A program made the position numbers and the translations under genes. Under the pieces are notes generated by a model. That model worked only from the letters and a program-made list of their open reading frames with translations. It had not been told where the DNA came from and did not search any database. From assembly GCA_951217055.1 (NCBI GenBank), contig OX578276.1, forward strand, positions 134,218,587-134,282,586: a stretch of DNA of 64,000 nucleotides, read 5' to 3'. Shown piece by piece: positions 1 through 11,056 of this stretch. This DNA is from Gerris lacustris (lineage: Eukaryota > Arthropoda > Insecta > Hemiptera > Gerridae). How positions within the stretch are numbered: position 1 is the stretch's first letter; every line of letters starts with the position of its first letter.

Positions 1-32
1 AGCATATCTGCACCTTCCTCGGCATCTCGGAT
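1..32 (-). CDS. ALAD: ALAD coding exon, cut by the window edge
   Basis: The exon begins after TTTCAG and encodes IRDAEEGADML before the window ends, continuing the family 'R-A-x-x-R-D-x-x-E-G-A-D-M-L' block across the junction with the previous exon. The catalytic lysine should follow within a few codons outside the window. Confidence 0.9.
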   Translation of the reverse strand, partial: MRDAEEGADM

Positions 33-89
33 CTGAAATTATACTTCATAAGTACTAGCAGTTTTAAACATATTTTAAAATAAGTTTAG

Positions 90-375
90 TGTGGCACATA
101 GCTTTCTTGTGTCCTATTCCGGGTACTTTAATGATTTTATGCTTATATCCTATTATTGTCAATTTTTTTCAGAAGGTTGACACTTAAATGAGACGACCAA
201 CTGTGGGCTAATTATGACCTACCATCCAAATTTAATTAAAAGCGGTCGATTAGTTTTTATTAGGATATGTTGGTTTGCAAAAATTGAGCGACTGACAGGC
301 AGATATAGAACCAAAAATGTTCCCTAATGCCTGAAACGGATATCTGTCTTGGAATCTTTGATATTGGAGATATGT
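90..375 (+). repeat. Dispersed repeat family A, copy 1
   Basis: Starts at GTGGCACATAGCT and runs through GGCTAATTATGACC, AAAAATTGAGCGAC and ACCAAAAATGTTCCC to CTTGGAATCTTTGATAT. The same ordered blocks recur near 9783-10290, 13605-13985 and 36188-36440 and, reversed, at 23373-23605. No coding potential; class unknown. Confidence 0.75.
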
Positions 376-594
376 ATATATATATATATTTTTTTCCCTT
401 TGGTACACTATAGACAAAGATAAAACTATAATTAAACTTTTTTAAATGTAAAAAAAAAACGATAAAGGCAAAAGGATAAATAAATTCAGATATATGTAAG
501 TACTTTTAAAAAAATATTCCCTTTTTAAAAATGTAGGGATATTCTTTATGCTTCACCCTAAAAAATATTAAAAGTCGTGGTTTTTAACAGTATA

Positions 595-1982
595 CAAGGC
601 TCCAAACTGGTTGTAAGGTCAAATTTACTGACTAATTATGTGAAAATACTGACTAAATACCAATTAAAATTACTGACATCAATCCTCATTAAAAAAAAAT
701 TACAAATCAAATAATTAATTAATTATTTTATAAAATTGGCCACCCTTCTCCCCTTAGCAGCAGTAAAAATTGAAATTTGATCTTTAAATTATAAAGAAAC
801 GCGATAAATAGGTAATGCTGTGCAATCAAGAGTCAGAAAATTAAATGGGCAGAGCTAAGGGTGCCCATTGAAGCCCAGAGAAAGTTACAGCTGCTCAGGC
901 CAATTCCCTTGCTTCCTTTTTAATAAACAATATAGAAACAAAGATACTTCTGCTTTCATAGAGTCAATTTTCAAAACAGTAACGATGTTCTTATACTTTG
1001 TAGATTTCATAAGGTCAGTTTTATATTTTGGGATAAATGAGAGGAAAAATTTAAATTTAACAAATGCTGACCATTGTTCCAAAAGTCGTTTGCCTGCTTG
1101 CTCCAAGGATAACCATCTTGACGACACATGCTTAATAAATTTATGACGGGGCAAATTTAGGCCTTTTTGAACTTCAGTGAAATTTTCCCACCTTGACGGC
1201 CAACCATTAAAAAAATCGTGAATTTGAAAAAATAGATTCGATGCATTATCTCCGAGTACTTCCATGCCCCGTTTAAATGCATTGTGTAAAACATGAATGT
1301 TACAGGTTCCAATGTCAACCGTAGTTTTTCTTTTTATCAAAATCATATATTTGTTCTGTCTTGTAACAGATTTGTTTACATTTGGTACATCATTTCTAAG
1401 CATGAGCAATTTAGCTCGTGGCAATTTACCCTTATTTAATGCCTCACATAACTTGGCAAATAAATCTTGAGTAGTAGCTGAGCCAATAAAAAATGTTTGT
1501 AAATGTCTTGTTACAATCCTTTCAGTTGATTCTGACCAAACCTAACAGTTATTTGCAACTCTTTATAGGATGCAGGATTGGTAATTTTGTCGTAACAAAG
1601 TGTAAAATAACAATTATCCATTTCACTTAATATCAAGGTTGTAAAGTACACTTTCCCATTTTATATAAAACCCTTCGTACCCTTCACATGAAGTAAAGAA
1701 AAAAGTTCAAAAATCAATAATAATTAATGACACTGCAATAAAAAAAAACAAATTTAAATGAAATTAAAGAAGAGTGGTACTGTTAGGTAGTAGCTGCTCA
1801 TGAAAACTGTACACCAGCAATGTGCTATCCAGGCAGCACCAAAACTGGCTCTCAGTTTTCCAGGGCTTCCGCAAGGTGTAAAAAACTGACTTTACTGACC
1901 AATTTAATGAAATACTGACCAAATACAGAATTTCCTCAAAATACAGACTATTACTGACTTTACTGACTAGTTTGCAGCCCTG
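595..1982 (-). mobile_element. hAT transposon remnant in an ALAD intron
   Basis: Ends are related inverted repeats: CAAGGCTCCAAACTGG at 595 against CAGGGCTGCAAACTAG read inward from 1982 (13 of 16 match). Both subterminal zones are packed with TACTGAC repeats, the kind of short subterminal motif hAT transposases bind. The interior carries a broken hAT transposase on the minus strand. The expected 8-bp target duplication is not clean: AGTAT is shared on both flanks but offset by one base. Confidence 0.7.
885..1650 (-). pseudogene. hAT-family transposase fragment, frameshifted
   Basis: Two frames joined near 1535 give a hAT-like catalytic core: DNCYFTLCYDKITN, then (shifted) WSESTERIVTRHLQTFFIG, DLFAKLCEALNKG, the pair CNIHVLHNAFKRG, and RWLSLEQAGKRLLEQW. 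C..H..HNAF and R-W-L-S are hallmarks of this hAT branch. The frame stops after NWPEQL, and the N-terminal BED finger and C-terminal dimerisation region are not visible. It lies between inverted repeats at 595 and 1982, so it is the element's own decayed gene. The 179-residue open part alone should not be taken as a gene. Confidence 0.75.
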
Positions 1983-2072
1983 TAGTATGTCATTGAAGTC
2001 AATCATTAAATCATTTATTACTCAAAACAAAATATCTACTCCTTTGGGAATTTAAGAAATGTCTAGGTGTTA

Positions 2073-2423
<351 letters not shown>

Positions 2424-2708
2424 CTAAATTAACTTCACTATGATTAATAAAATAACTGACTTGAAAGGGAAAATGAACCATTTATGGGAAGAATAAAAGT
2501 GTGAGTTTTTGTTGACGTATGAATTACTTCCACAAAAAAAATCATTGTTCATTTCATTTCCAGTCTTTGAATAATATCTCATCAGGTGGCAATGCAATGG
2601 TAAGCTGGAATGAAAGGTGAAAACCCCAAGCATGAAGATAAGAATTAAGAGGTCCAACTGCTACAAACCTTTGAATTATTATTATAAGAATTTTCACACT
2701 CTAAATGT

Positions 2709-2799
2709 ATACAGGAGACCCGTGGTTCAAATCCCGGTGCTGGAGTGTATTTTTCACTGTCTGTTTCCCGTAGTTAATAATAATTATAATTTAATTTAA
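2709..2799 (+). mobile_element. 5'-truncated tRNA-derived SINE with target duplication
   Basis: Carries a tRNA B-box-like GGTTCAAATCC and the tail TTTTTCACTGTCTGTTTCCC followed by TAATAATAATTATAATTT. It is flanked by the 11-bp direct repeat ACTCTAAATGT (2698-2708 and 2800-2810). The same family is present at nearly full length at 62.3-62.9 kb. The A-box half is missing. Confidence 0.8.
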
Positions 2800-2854
2800 A
2801 CTCTAAATGTTTTAAATACTAGTGTTGCCAGTTATTTTCAATTAGTAGAAGTCT

Positions 2855-3033
2855 AAAGGCCCCAGGCCCCCATACACGATCAATCATTTTGTGCAAACCT
2901 GATGTCAGGCAAATTTAGGCTATACACGTCAAACATCATGTTTGCGCAAACATCAAACAGCCCCATACACAGTCAAAATGTTTGCACAAGCATGAAGTTT
3001 GCACAAACATTTTGACCGTGTATGGGGGCCTTT
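2855..3033. mobile_element. Foldback MITE with TAAAGGCCCC ends
   Basis: Left end AAAGGCCCC then CCCCCATACACGATCAA; right end TTGACCGTGTATGGGGGCC then TTTA. An internal inverted copy (CCCATACACAGTCAAAATG) lies midway. TA dinucleotides flank both ends. About 179 bp, no ORF. Confidence 0.7.
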
Positions 3034-3112
3034 ACAGTGTTAAAAATAATATTTTAAGATGCAACTAAAATTAGTTAAAAAAAAGAGGCAAATCCAAAGA
3101 GATTTAATTCCA

Positions 3113-3178
3113 CCGGGGAAGCTCAGTAGTTAGAGCATTCGTACGAGAATCTGAGGTTTGATTCTCAGCAGCATAGAT
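3113..3178 (+). repeat. tRNA-like sequence, SINE head or tRNA pseudogene
   Basis: GCTCAGTAGTTAGAGC resembles an A box and GGTTTGATTCTC, about 30 bp on, a B box, followed by T-rich DNA. Cloverleaf pairing is imperfect, so a working tRNA gene is unlikely. Confidence 0.5.
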
Positions 3179-3931
3179 AATTTTTTATCTCTTTTTTAGT
3201 TTTTTTTTAGTTTTGAAAAGCTTTCAGAATGAAACCTGTTCCTTTTCCAATATCTGAGATGATTTTATGAGATTTTATTGAATATTTAATTAGGAAGAAA
3301 GCCTATTAATCAGATTATTGTTGCCTCAAAGCCTTGGTGAAATATATATGTAAATTGTCTTATTTTTCTATGACGGAATACAACATAATCATATAGTAAT
3401 ACACTAAGTAAAGAGAGTATGTTAGATTTCTTAATGTGGAAGCTCACTTTATAATTTCTCATCCATGAGGAGGCACCATCAGTGGCTGCCACCCCTAACT
3501 AACCTCCCTATCCTCCTCCACATCCCTCCCCAATAACCTTCCAAGAAACCCTTAAAAAACCTTTCTCGATGTGTCCATCTTTATTAATTAATTATTTATT
3601 TTAATTTATCTATATAAGTTTATTTTATTTCATTATTTATTAGTGCAAGGGAGAGTAAAGTAGTTTTTCACCATTCTCTCTGAGGATAACCAACTTTGCA
3701 CCAGGCCTGGGCAGGACATCACCGACTGCGCTGCTCCACCACATACACGTAGGTATTTGAAAGTATATGTTATTCTTTGTTTATCTATATGGGAAAACAT
3801 TATTGCAGTAAGTAGACTGAATCTAATACATTGCATTATTATGTTTTTTTTTTATTTTTCCGCCGATAAGTCTGTATCTTATATGGTACAAACTTCTGGC
3901 AAACGTCAAAGAGAGTACTAGGCAAATAATA

Positions 3932-4402
3932 TTAGAAACTGCATTCAGACAGAAATTCATCTACAGAATAAAATGCTTGAGAGATAAGGTATTTTTTGAG
4001 TTTTGCATCAAGTTGCTCCAGTTTAAGGTTTTTAGCTGCTTGAGAGAGTACACTGTAGCTTTTGACCGCAAAAATGTCAGGTGAGTTGTTTGTTTTAGAC
4101 AATCGGTGAGATGGTACAACAATATTATTACGATGTCTTGTTAGATATGGATGTTCTTGTCTATTCATCAAGTTGTTAGCTGCTTCCTTGTGAATGTCTG
4201 AGAGAATAAGATAAATAAAGAGTGATGGGAGCGTAAGAATTCCAAGCTTCATAAATAGAGGCTTACAATGCTCTCGACTGTTGGTTTTAGCGACGGTACG
4301 TACCCCCTGTTTTTGTAATATAAAGATTCTTGAGGCTTTTGGTGAACCAGCCCATAATTTGGCACCATATGTCATTCTGCTGTGGAAATACGAGAAGTAC
4401 AC
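3932..4402 (-). pseudogene. LINE ORF2 C-terminal region
   Basis: 156 residues following the RT after another frame break: SRMTYGAKLWAGSPKASRIF, LQKQGVRTV, HCKPLFMKLGILTLPSL and HPYLTRHRNN. The 'Y-G-x-x-x-W-G ... Q-K-x-x-R' and 'F-x-x-L-x-I-L-x-L' pattern is typical downstream of RT in Jockey/CR1-like elements. It ends about 90 bp before the poly(A). Confidence 0.8.
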
Positions 4403-4589
4403 AAGTTTTAGAATATCACTTTCTAAATACGTTGACAGTTTTCTTAAGATAAAAATAGATTATACCAACTTGTTGGACAGATTGTTGATATGATGTTCCC
4501 AGCAGAGAATTGGGTCAAAGTTAATACCAAGTACTTTAATAGTCTCTTTTCTATTATACTCTCTAAGGGAGAAGGTTATAGTTTGTATC

Positions 4590-5581
4590 TTACTCAAGTT
4601 TGAAGTTAGGTCCACCATTAGCTCTGAACCAATCTTCTGAGAGAATTTTGACTCTCTCGGCTCTAGCCTTTAGGTCACTTCTATTCTTTGAAATAATTAA
4701 GTAAGTTGAATCATCCGCAAACCTAGTATCAATTTCGTCAAAGTCTGGGAGGTCGTTGACATAGGAGAGGCCCCAATACAGAGCCCTGGGGGACTCCATG
4801 GAGGATCGGCAGAAGAGATGACTCTTTATTATTAAATGAAACACACTGAAACCTTTCTTCTGAAAAGGACATTATAAGTTCTAGAGCTAATCCTCTTAAA
4901 CCATAATGGTAAAGCTTTCTTTCAAGTATTTTGTGCTGAATACAGTCAAAGGCCTTGGTAAGGTCCAGTGACAGCGCAATGCCTTCATCTTTATTTTCAA
5001 AAGCTCTATAAATTGCTTTGGTAATCACTTCCAGAGCTTTCACAGTCGATATTTTGGGTAAAAACCCAAACTGTCGAGGATTAAGTATCCAGAAAGTTGA
5101 GGAGACGTGCATGTAGTAACTTTTCAATGATCTTAGAGAAGATAGGTACTATGGCGATAGGTCGATAGTTATTAGTTTCATTTGGTGAGCCTTTTTTAAA
5201 AATGGGTGTGACCTTGCTTATTTTGAGGCAATCCGGATAATAACCCAATAACATGGTAGAATTAATTAGTTGGCTAAGCGACATGGCCAGGTGTGTTATT
5301 ATCTGCTTGATAAAGCTATTACTCATATAATGTATATCTTGAGAGTTTGAAGTTTTAAGAGTTGATGCTGCTTTTAAGACTTTTTGAGGTGAACAAGGTT
5401 GGAGAAAGAAGCTTCTATTATTAAACGTACTGTTGCTGAGGTACTGGAAAGCTGGTTTCTTTGCTGTAGGTAGGTCTTGGCTCAGCTTATCCGCTATTTC
5501 AGTAAAAAATGTATTGAAGTCTTCAGGTTTTATGTTGCCTTTGATATTTCTTTTATTTTGACCTGTTTCGTTTTTAATCAA
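4590..5581 (-). pseudogene. LINE reverse transcriptase, frameshifted
   Basis: Three overlapping frames spell one RT. 5581-5081 gives KVTPIFKKGSPNETNNYRPI and FSKIIEKLLHARL. 5127-4738 gives ALSLDLTKAFDCIQHKILE and HGVPQGSVLGPLL. 4844-4590 gives YVNDLPDFDEIDTRFADDST, with the catalytic FADD box. Order and spacing fit fingers, palm and the metal-binding aspartates. The frame changes (about 5100 and about 4770) are single-base damage, so no full-length enzyme is encoded. Confidence 0.9.
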
Positions 5582-5616
5582 GCAATATAACTTTTTTGGA
5601 TTTTTTAGATTTTCCT

Positions 5617-6660
5617 TTACGTACTCAGATGTGTTTTTTTTTTTTTTGGCTTTCTTGAGTTTAGTAGTTTCGTCCTATATATGGCTCTTAGTTTGGCTAT
5701 TTTACCCTGGATTTCGGGTACGTTTTGGACATCATTTTTAAATGAGGACAATTCAATAAGGTCTTTCTTGATAGCCTCAAGCTCTTGACTTTTTGTTTTA
5801 CCGTTACTACTTTGTATGGTTGTGTAAACCTTTTTCTTGACTGGGAAAGCAAGATCTATTGTATTTATAATTTTTTTCCAATTACTGTTACACTCATTTT
5901 TATTTTTTACTGTTGTTTGAAGATTTTTGATATGGAAGTAAAAGGTGGCGAGAGATTCTTCATTAGTAGTCCTCTTGAAGGAAACATTCTGTTTAGGTTT
6001 ATTTACTAAGTTAAAAGATAGATTGCAGTACAAGGTATAGTGGTCAGAGAATTTGTATGGAAAGATGTTAGTTTCTGTAAAGAAATTACTAAAAATATTA
6101 TTAATACACTTGTTGCTTGCTGGCCTAGTAACTCCCTTATATTGTGGTTGAAGTCCAAAACCCCCTAAAAGATTTAGTAATTCAACTGCTTGCTTATCCT
6201 CCTTATTTAAAAAATTAGCAGTAAAATCTCCAGAGAGAATCAGACTTTTAGGTTTTACTAAAATTTTTTTTAGTGCCTTATTTAACTTCTTTAAAAAGAT
6301 ATTGAATTCTCCATTTGGTGGGCGATACACATTAATTATAGTAAGTTTATCGTTGCATATACCAGCCATCTCTATATTGCTTTCTACTGATAGCTTCTCA
6401 ATCTCCTGAAGAGGTTGTATATTGGGTACATTATCTCTACAATAGATTGCAGCACCCCCTCCTCTTTTCTTTAAACGACCAAAAGCTGATATACAGGCAA
6501 ATTCATCAGGAATATAAAGAGGAATTTCGGCCTGGTTTAGCTAGGTTTCTGTCAAGCAAATAAACTTGATACTATGAAGTTCTTGTGTAGAGTGATCAAG
6601 CTCATTGATCTTGTCCTTCAGAGAGCACACATTAGCATAAAGTAGCCCGTTCTCTTTCTT
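5617..6660 (-). pseudogene. LINE endonuclease domain, broken
   Basis: From high to low coordinates: LLYANVCSLKDKINEL, LTET followed by a stop where Trp is expected (near 6540), GRLKKRGGGAAIYCRDN, INVYRPPNG, LSGDFTANFL and a KFSDHYTLY segment. GDF-x-AN and SDH are the catalytic signatures of the LINE apurinic-like endonuclease. An in-frame stop and a change of the usual GDFNA to GDFTA show decay. The open part from 6369 to 5617 is 250 residues and ends at a lysine-rich linker before the RT. Confidence 0.85.
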
Positions 6661-6848
6661 ATACATATCACAGTTGCTCGGATGCAGTTCAGAGTTTAAA
6701 AGATCATACGATTCTTGAGACTTGCTTTATATTTCATTCTTGTATGGTCCTCCGATTTTTTCGTTGTAATGTACTAATGCAGCTCCACTTTCTAATTTAT
6801 TGTCAATTCCTTGTGTATTTATGTAGTATAATTTTAAGTTTCCACCTT

Positions 6849-7135
6849 TCACCCTTCTTTCCAGAAATCTGCACCTCTTCTTCGTCGGAATAAAAAAGGA
6901 CTAATTCTAATATTCTCCGGCCAAAAAGATGGATTTAACAAAGTTTCCTTGAAATCAAAATTTACTCGCACCTTAAAGCTGGGAAGTTGGCTTTTACTTT
7001 CAAGTTTCTCACATAAACAAGTTGTGTCCTTTAGTTTCCTTTTAATGTATCCTGAGACGTCGTCTTCTGTTGTTCCAATTCTTGTGTGCCCCACATATAT
7101 CCAGAAAGACCTCGGGCCCCAACAAGTGAAGTGAA
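6849..7135 (-). pseudogene. LINE ORF1 C-terminal fragment
   Basis: Reads SFWIYVGHTRIGTTEDDVSG, then LPSFKVRVNFDFKETLLNP and SFWPENIRISPF. The 'S-F-K-V ... L-L-x-P-x-F-W-P' ending is common at the C-terminus of ORF1 proteins of insect CR1/Jockey-type LINEs. The N-terminal part is absent, consistent with 5' truncation. Confidence 0.6.
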
Positions 7136-7599
7136 CATGGTTGGGAGCAAATTAAATTATAGCTCAGCATTTTAAGATCCTGAGTTGGTTCCTCCACCCA
7201 TTATTTTATCTTTCCCCTGCTTTAAACTAAAACTTATTTGACACAGACTGTAGAGGTTCTATCATTTTAGGCATATTACAAACTGTACATATAGAAGAGT
7301 TTGACTCGTTTATTTTGTAAAAATAATAATTAAATATGTCATAGTTGGCTTAATTAATGTAGAACTATATCACAGTACTAGCTCAAATGACAATTCAAGA
7401 ACCAGAATAAGATAAGAATCGAGTAAACTGGTAGAGCTTGAGGAGGCAGTATTCTGTATAAACATTTTTATGTAATACTTTGACAATAAACTGATTGATT
7501 AATACCTACCTACCCTTTTATTAGCACAAGAATCACTAATTGCTTCAAACGTAGCAATTACTAATTGCTACAAATGTAGCAATTACTAATTGCTTAACA

Positions 7600-8215
7600 T
7601 TGCACTCTCCTTTTTATAACTAGGTGTGCAATGCAGTTGTCTGCTTGCAATATTGAGCTGAGCATCCATTTTAATCTTAAATTTTATTCACACGTTAAAA
7701 TTCATATTAAATTAATTTGTTTGCATCACACCATGATCACCATTATCAATAACTTGCCCTACTGTTGTTGACGGGAGATGTAACTCCACATCGCTTTTTT
7801 TAAGAACCTGCATTTGAAACAATAACTAATTAAATAATTAAAACAATATCATTCAATGTTTTTATTAGTGAAATAATGCAGTACGCAGTATAAACTCAGT
7901 ATATATTAAACAGCTGATAGTTAATAATTAACATTTTTATTTATAAACAGCTGAAATCAGATCAAAAAAGTCATATTTTTAATTAAAAAGCATTTTTTCC
8001 TGTTTTTCTATTTTACCCCCCTCTAAAACGAAAATATGACAAAAGTGAATATAACAACAATAACTGTGCTCTTAAAGAGCTTTCCAACGACATGCATCAT
8101 AAAGGGCATATACTGTTTTAACTTTTATGTGTCGAGTAATTTTATGTGTGGAGTATGTGTCCAACCAAATGCAAAGTTTAGTATAAGAGCTTCGCTTCGC
8201 TCAGCTCAATAAATA
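7600..8215 (-). repeat. Dispersed repeat family B, copy 1 (reverse)
   Basis: Shares ordered blocks with 35235-35800 and 51815-52470: AGGTGTGCAATGCAGTTG, AACAGCTGATAGTTAA, AGAGCTTTCCAACGACATG, TTGGTTGGACACATAC (reverse) and GAGCTGAGCGAAGC (reverse). It abuts the ALAD exon at 8245-8365 but does not enter it. Confidence 0.7.
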
Positions 8216-8244
8216 TACTAGGGTAGTAATAACAATTGGATTAC

Positions 8245-8365
8245 CAATGGCAGCATATGCTGTAGCAACTTGAGCTATTCTCTCAATGCTCTTGGCATTG
8301 TCAATCAGTCCATTTTCCTTGAGGAAGCCACAGTGACCATGACTTGTGTACGGGCATAAGCAAAC
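8245..8365 (-). CDS. ALAD: ALAD coding exon with zinc-binding cysteines
   Basis: 121 bp, 40 codons plus one base. Begins VCLCPYTSHGHCGFLKENG: three cysteines in the spacing of the catalytic zinc site of animal ALAD (Cys122, 124 and 132 in the human enzyme). Continues IDNAKSIERIAQVATAYAAI. Acceptor TTTCAG, donor G|GTAATC; the split Gly codon is completed by the next exon. Confidence 0.95.
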
Positions 8366-8608
8366 CTGAAACGATTCTATGTTAAGAAATATGCTAAACA
8401 TGATATATGCAATTATATATTTATAGTAAAAAAACAAATAAATTAATATAAAATTAGTAAAGTAGCAGTTATAGTTGAGCTAGTATATTTGGAACTCACT
8501 TAACGTAACTGAAGTATCTGGTTTGAATTTCAGAGAAGTGAAACATCTTTTGCACTGATGATTATATAGAGAAAAATGTGTAAATTGGCTGAGCCCTCAT
8601 TCCTTTAA

Positions 8609-9722
8609 CCCTTTCGGCACTGTAGACGTCTATGGACGTAATTAGTAAGTGCCTTTATTAGACTGTAAACGTCTATGGACGTAATCAAAAAGTGCCTTCC
8701 ACAGCCTACAGACGTCTATGGACGTTTTGAGGTTTTCTTACGTATGTTTTCAAATAGAAGCCTTACTAGACGTCGCACGTGACTCCTAACGCCATCTATC
8801 GGAACTAGCATGATGTACAATGGTAAATAATAGGCTCACTAGGTGTCGCTGGGGTTAATATTTCTCAGTGATAGAATAAAATGAAAGGGGTTGCAACTCT
8901 AGCAGGGCGGGTGACTCATATTACTTGCACCGGCCCTGCGTAATATTGTTTTAAGGCCAAATGAGGTCAGCGAAGGTCAAAGTCTATTGTACCTTCTTAC
9001 GTTCATTCTTGGAGCTTTTTCCCTTTTTATAAAGCTTTTTTTTTTTTTTTTTTCTCCGAAATAATATTTATGTCTCTTAAAAGCTTAACTTACTTTTTAT
9101 ACGATTTATGTAAAAAAGAGTAGTTTAATCATATTTTTTCTTTTTTCTTCTTTTTGTCCCCTATGGTTTAGATATTAAGTTTATGTTTCAATAAACTCAA
9201 CAAAAAAAATTAAATTAAATAAAATTAAAAAAGTTTAACTTCGCCGTTGCCGGCCCAAAGCCTGGATACGAAAGAAGGCTTGGACTTATTATTATTATTA
9301 TTTTTTTTTTTTTCGTCATGTTTGAAAAATTATCAATGTATTGTATAATATAAAATATGTCAAAAATAATAAAGAAATGAAAAAAAGTTATTTTTATATA
9401 TAAAAAAATACCAGTTATTCATAAAATGTACATTACTTTTACTTTTTTTTATGTATATATAGAATTGAAAATTATTAAATTAACATCTAAAATTAATTAA
9501 AAATAAAAAAATAATTATAGATGAATGTAAAAAAGTAATAAAACAAGAACTATCCTAATATGATAAAAAATGTAGGAGATATAAAATAAATAGTGTGAAA
9601 GCGTTGAAGAATGGATAGTTTTGTGTGAGGGTTGAAACGACTCAGGCTGGGGAAGGCCGGTCTGAAAATACGGCCCCGTCTGTGGAAGCCTACTTTTGAT
9701 TTCTACCTCAGTACCGAAAGGG
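8609..9722. mobile_element. piggyBac-type MITE with TTAA target site
   Basis: TTAA (8605-8608), then CCCTTTCGGCACTG; the other end is CAGTACCGAAAGGG then TTAA (9723-9726). Terminal CCC with TTAA duplication is the piggyBac signature. The left subterminal zone carries three spaced copies of ACGTCTATGGACG. No transposase is seen in its 1,114 bp, so it would be non-autonomous. It lies in an ALAD intron. Confidence 0.82.
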
Positions 9723-9782
9723 TTAATAACCTAATGATATGGTGATAAGGTAGTAGAAGAAACAAGTAGAAATATTCTGCCA

Positions 9783-10290
9783 ATTAGTGTGGCACATAGC
9801 TTACTCACGTCCTATTTCGTATTCTTTAATGCTTTTTACAACCTATTAATTTCCCCCGGTTTTTTTGAATCTGTCAAAATTGTTTTGATTTTTTACATGA
9901 ATTAAAGAATCAATTTAGCAAAATTTAAAGAGCCCAAACGATTTATTAATATGGATCTACCTGCTAAAATCAGAGAAGGTGTAAATAAAAATGTATGAGT
10001 GAGCATGTGAAAGAGAAACCAATAGGCGCAAAAGGTTGAAACTTATATGGGACAACAATGCGCTAATTATGACCCACCATCCAAATTTCAATAAAATCAA
10101 ATGAGTAATTTTTAAGGTGTGTAGGTTCGCAAAAATTGAGTGCAGACGTACACACAGGTACAGAACCAAAAATGTTCCCTGATGTCTGAAACTGATATCT
10201 GTCCTGGAATTTTTAAAATCGGACACATAAAAAAGTTTCGTTCTTCAGAATGATCACATAGCTTCTGTTACCTTCGGAAAGCTCGGAAAC
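9783..10290 (+). repeat. Dispersed repeat family A, copy 2
   Basis: GTGTGGCACATAGCTTACTC at the start, AATCAGAGAAGGTGTAAATA and GGTTGAAACTTATATGGGAC in the middle, and TTCGTTCTTCAGAATGATCA near the end. Longer than copy 1. Confidence 0.75.
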
Positions 10291-10328
10291 AAAATAAAAT
10301 TATAATTTAAAGTAGTAAGAATACTTAC

Positions 10329-10427
10329 ATCGCAAGCTAAAAGGAGATGTGGAAACTCTTTCTTCAGCCTGGGAACAGCTCTCACAACAGGGTTCTCAGG
10401 TGAGTCTGCATTACAGCCACCTTCATC
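10329..10427 (-). CDS. ALAD: ALAD coding exon
   Basis: 99 bp, 33 codons, phase 0 at both ends. Encodes DEGGCNADSPENPVV and FPHLLLACD; the family has 'K-D-E-x-G-S-x-A-D' and 'F-P-x-L-x-V-A-C-D' here. Acceptor TTTAG, donor GTAAGT. Confidence 0.93.
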
Positions 10428-10861
10428 CTAAAGTTCACAGATAAATTGTTCAATCAAGTACAGGGTGGCGCAAAACTATGGTTTCAATGTTTAATAACTT
10501 TTTAAATTTATTTATATTTTACTACGTTTTTATTAGCTTGCTTTCTTGTTGGTTTGTTTGTTTCTTTGTCCGGTACAAATCTGGCAATCGATTTCTAACT
10601 AACTTCCCGAATAGCTAGACATTTGAAACTTTTAGCATAGCTCAGAACACGATGACAATGCATTATTTTAATACTTTTAGCCATCTTTCAGCAGAATTTA
10701 ATTGGTTTTCAGCAAATTTTGCTGTAAGGAAAGTTAGTTCTGAAAAAATCCGCAAGTTATTTTATTTGTTTTGCTTTATCCCATATTTATTCAATCTTCA
10801 TTTTGACGGGTCTCAAATTTGTCAACGGTTAATTGTTTTGACGCAGCGTGCTTATCGTCGT

Positions 10862-11014
10862 TTTTTGCAACCAGGCAGTTTATTGTTGGTGCTGAAGGTC
10901 CAGTACGCACATTAGAAAAACGACGATAAGCACGCTGCGTCAAAACAATTGACCGTTGATTTTCAAAATAAAATTCAACAATTTTGATCGCTGTTCTGTT
11001 GTGTAGTGTTCCAT
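10862..11014 (-). pseudogene. mariner-like transposase N-terminal fragment
   Basis: Starts MEHYTTEQRSK at 11014 and, after a one-base deletion, continues VEFYFENQRSIVLTQRAYRR and VRTGPSAPTINCLVAK. The 'Y-T-x-E-Q-R ... F-x-x-N-x-x-S ... T-Q-R-A-Y-R-R' pattern is the N-terminal helix-turn-helix of a mariner-like transposase. The catalytic domain is absent. An inverted copy of the ACGCAGCGTGCTTATCGTCG portion lies at about 10815-10863, so this part can form a hairpin. Confidence 0.65.
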
Positions 11015-11056
11015 TTCAAATTCCCCAAGTTTTCTTCACAAAATTCTGAAATAATA

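Larger units (their letters stand above)
3843..7135 (-). mobile_element. Decayed non-LTR retrotransposon (Jockey/CR1-like LINE)
   Basis: About 3.3 kb on the same strand as ALAD, inside the intron between exons 8245-8365 and 2163-2392. In order on the minus strand: an ORF1 C-terminal fragment, an apurinic-type endonuclease, reverse transcriptase, and a LINE-type C-terminus. The 3' end is marked by a minus-strand poly(A) (T-run at 3843-3858). Several frameshifts and stops show it is dead. Clade assignment beyond the Jockey/CR1 group is not possible by eye. Confidence 0.88.

Noticed and set aside
2559..2595. CTGATGAG on the minus strand as a third hammerhead core
   Set aside because: No stem II complementarity and no correctly placed GAAA or stem III.
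3113..3178. Functional tRNA gene
   Set aside because: Acceptor and T stems do not pair properly; better explained as a SINE head.
10652..10915. 87-residue plus-strand ORF
   Set aside because: It spans the mariner interior and the inverted transposase duplicate; the meaningful frame is on the minus strand.
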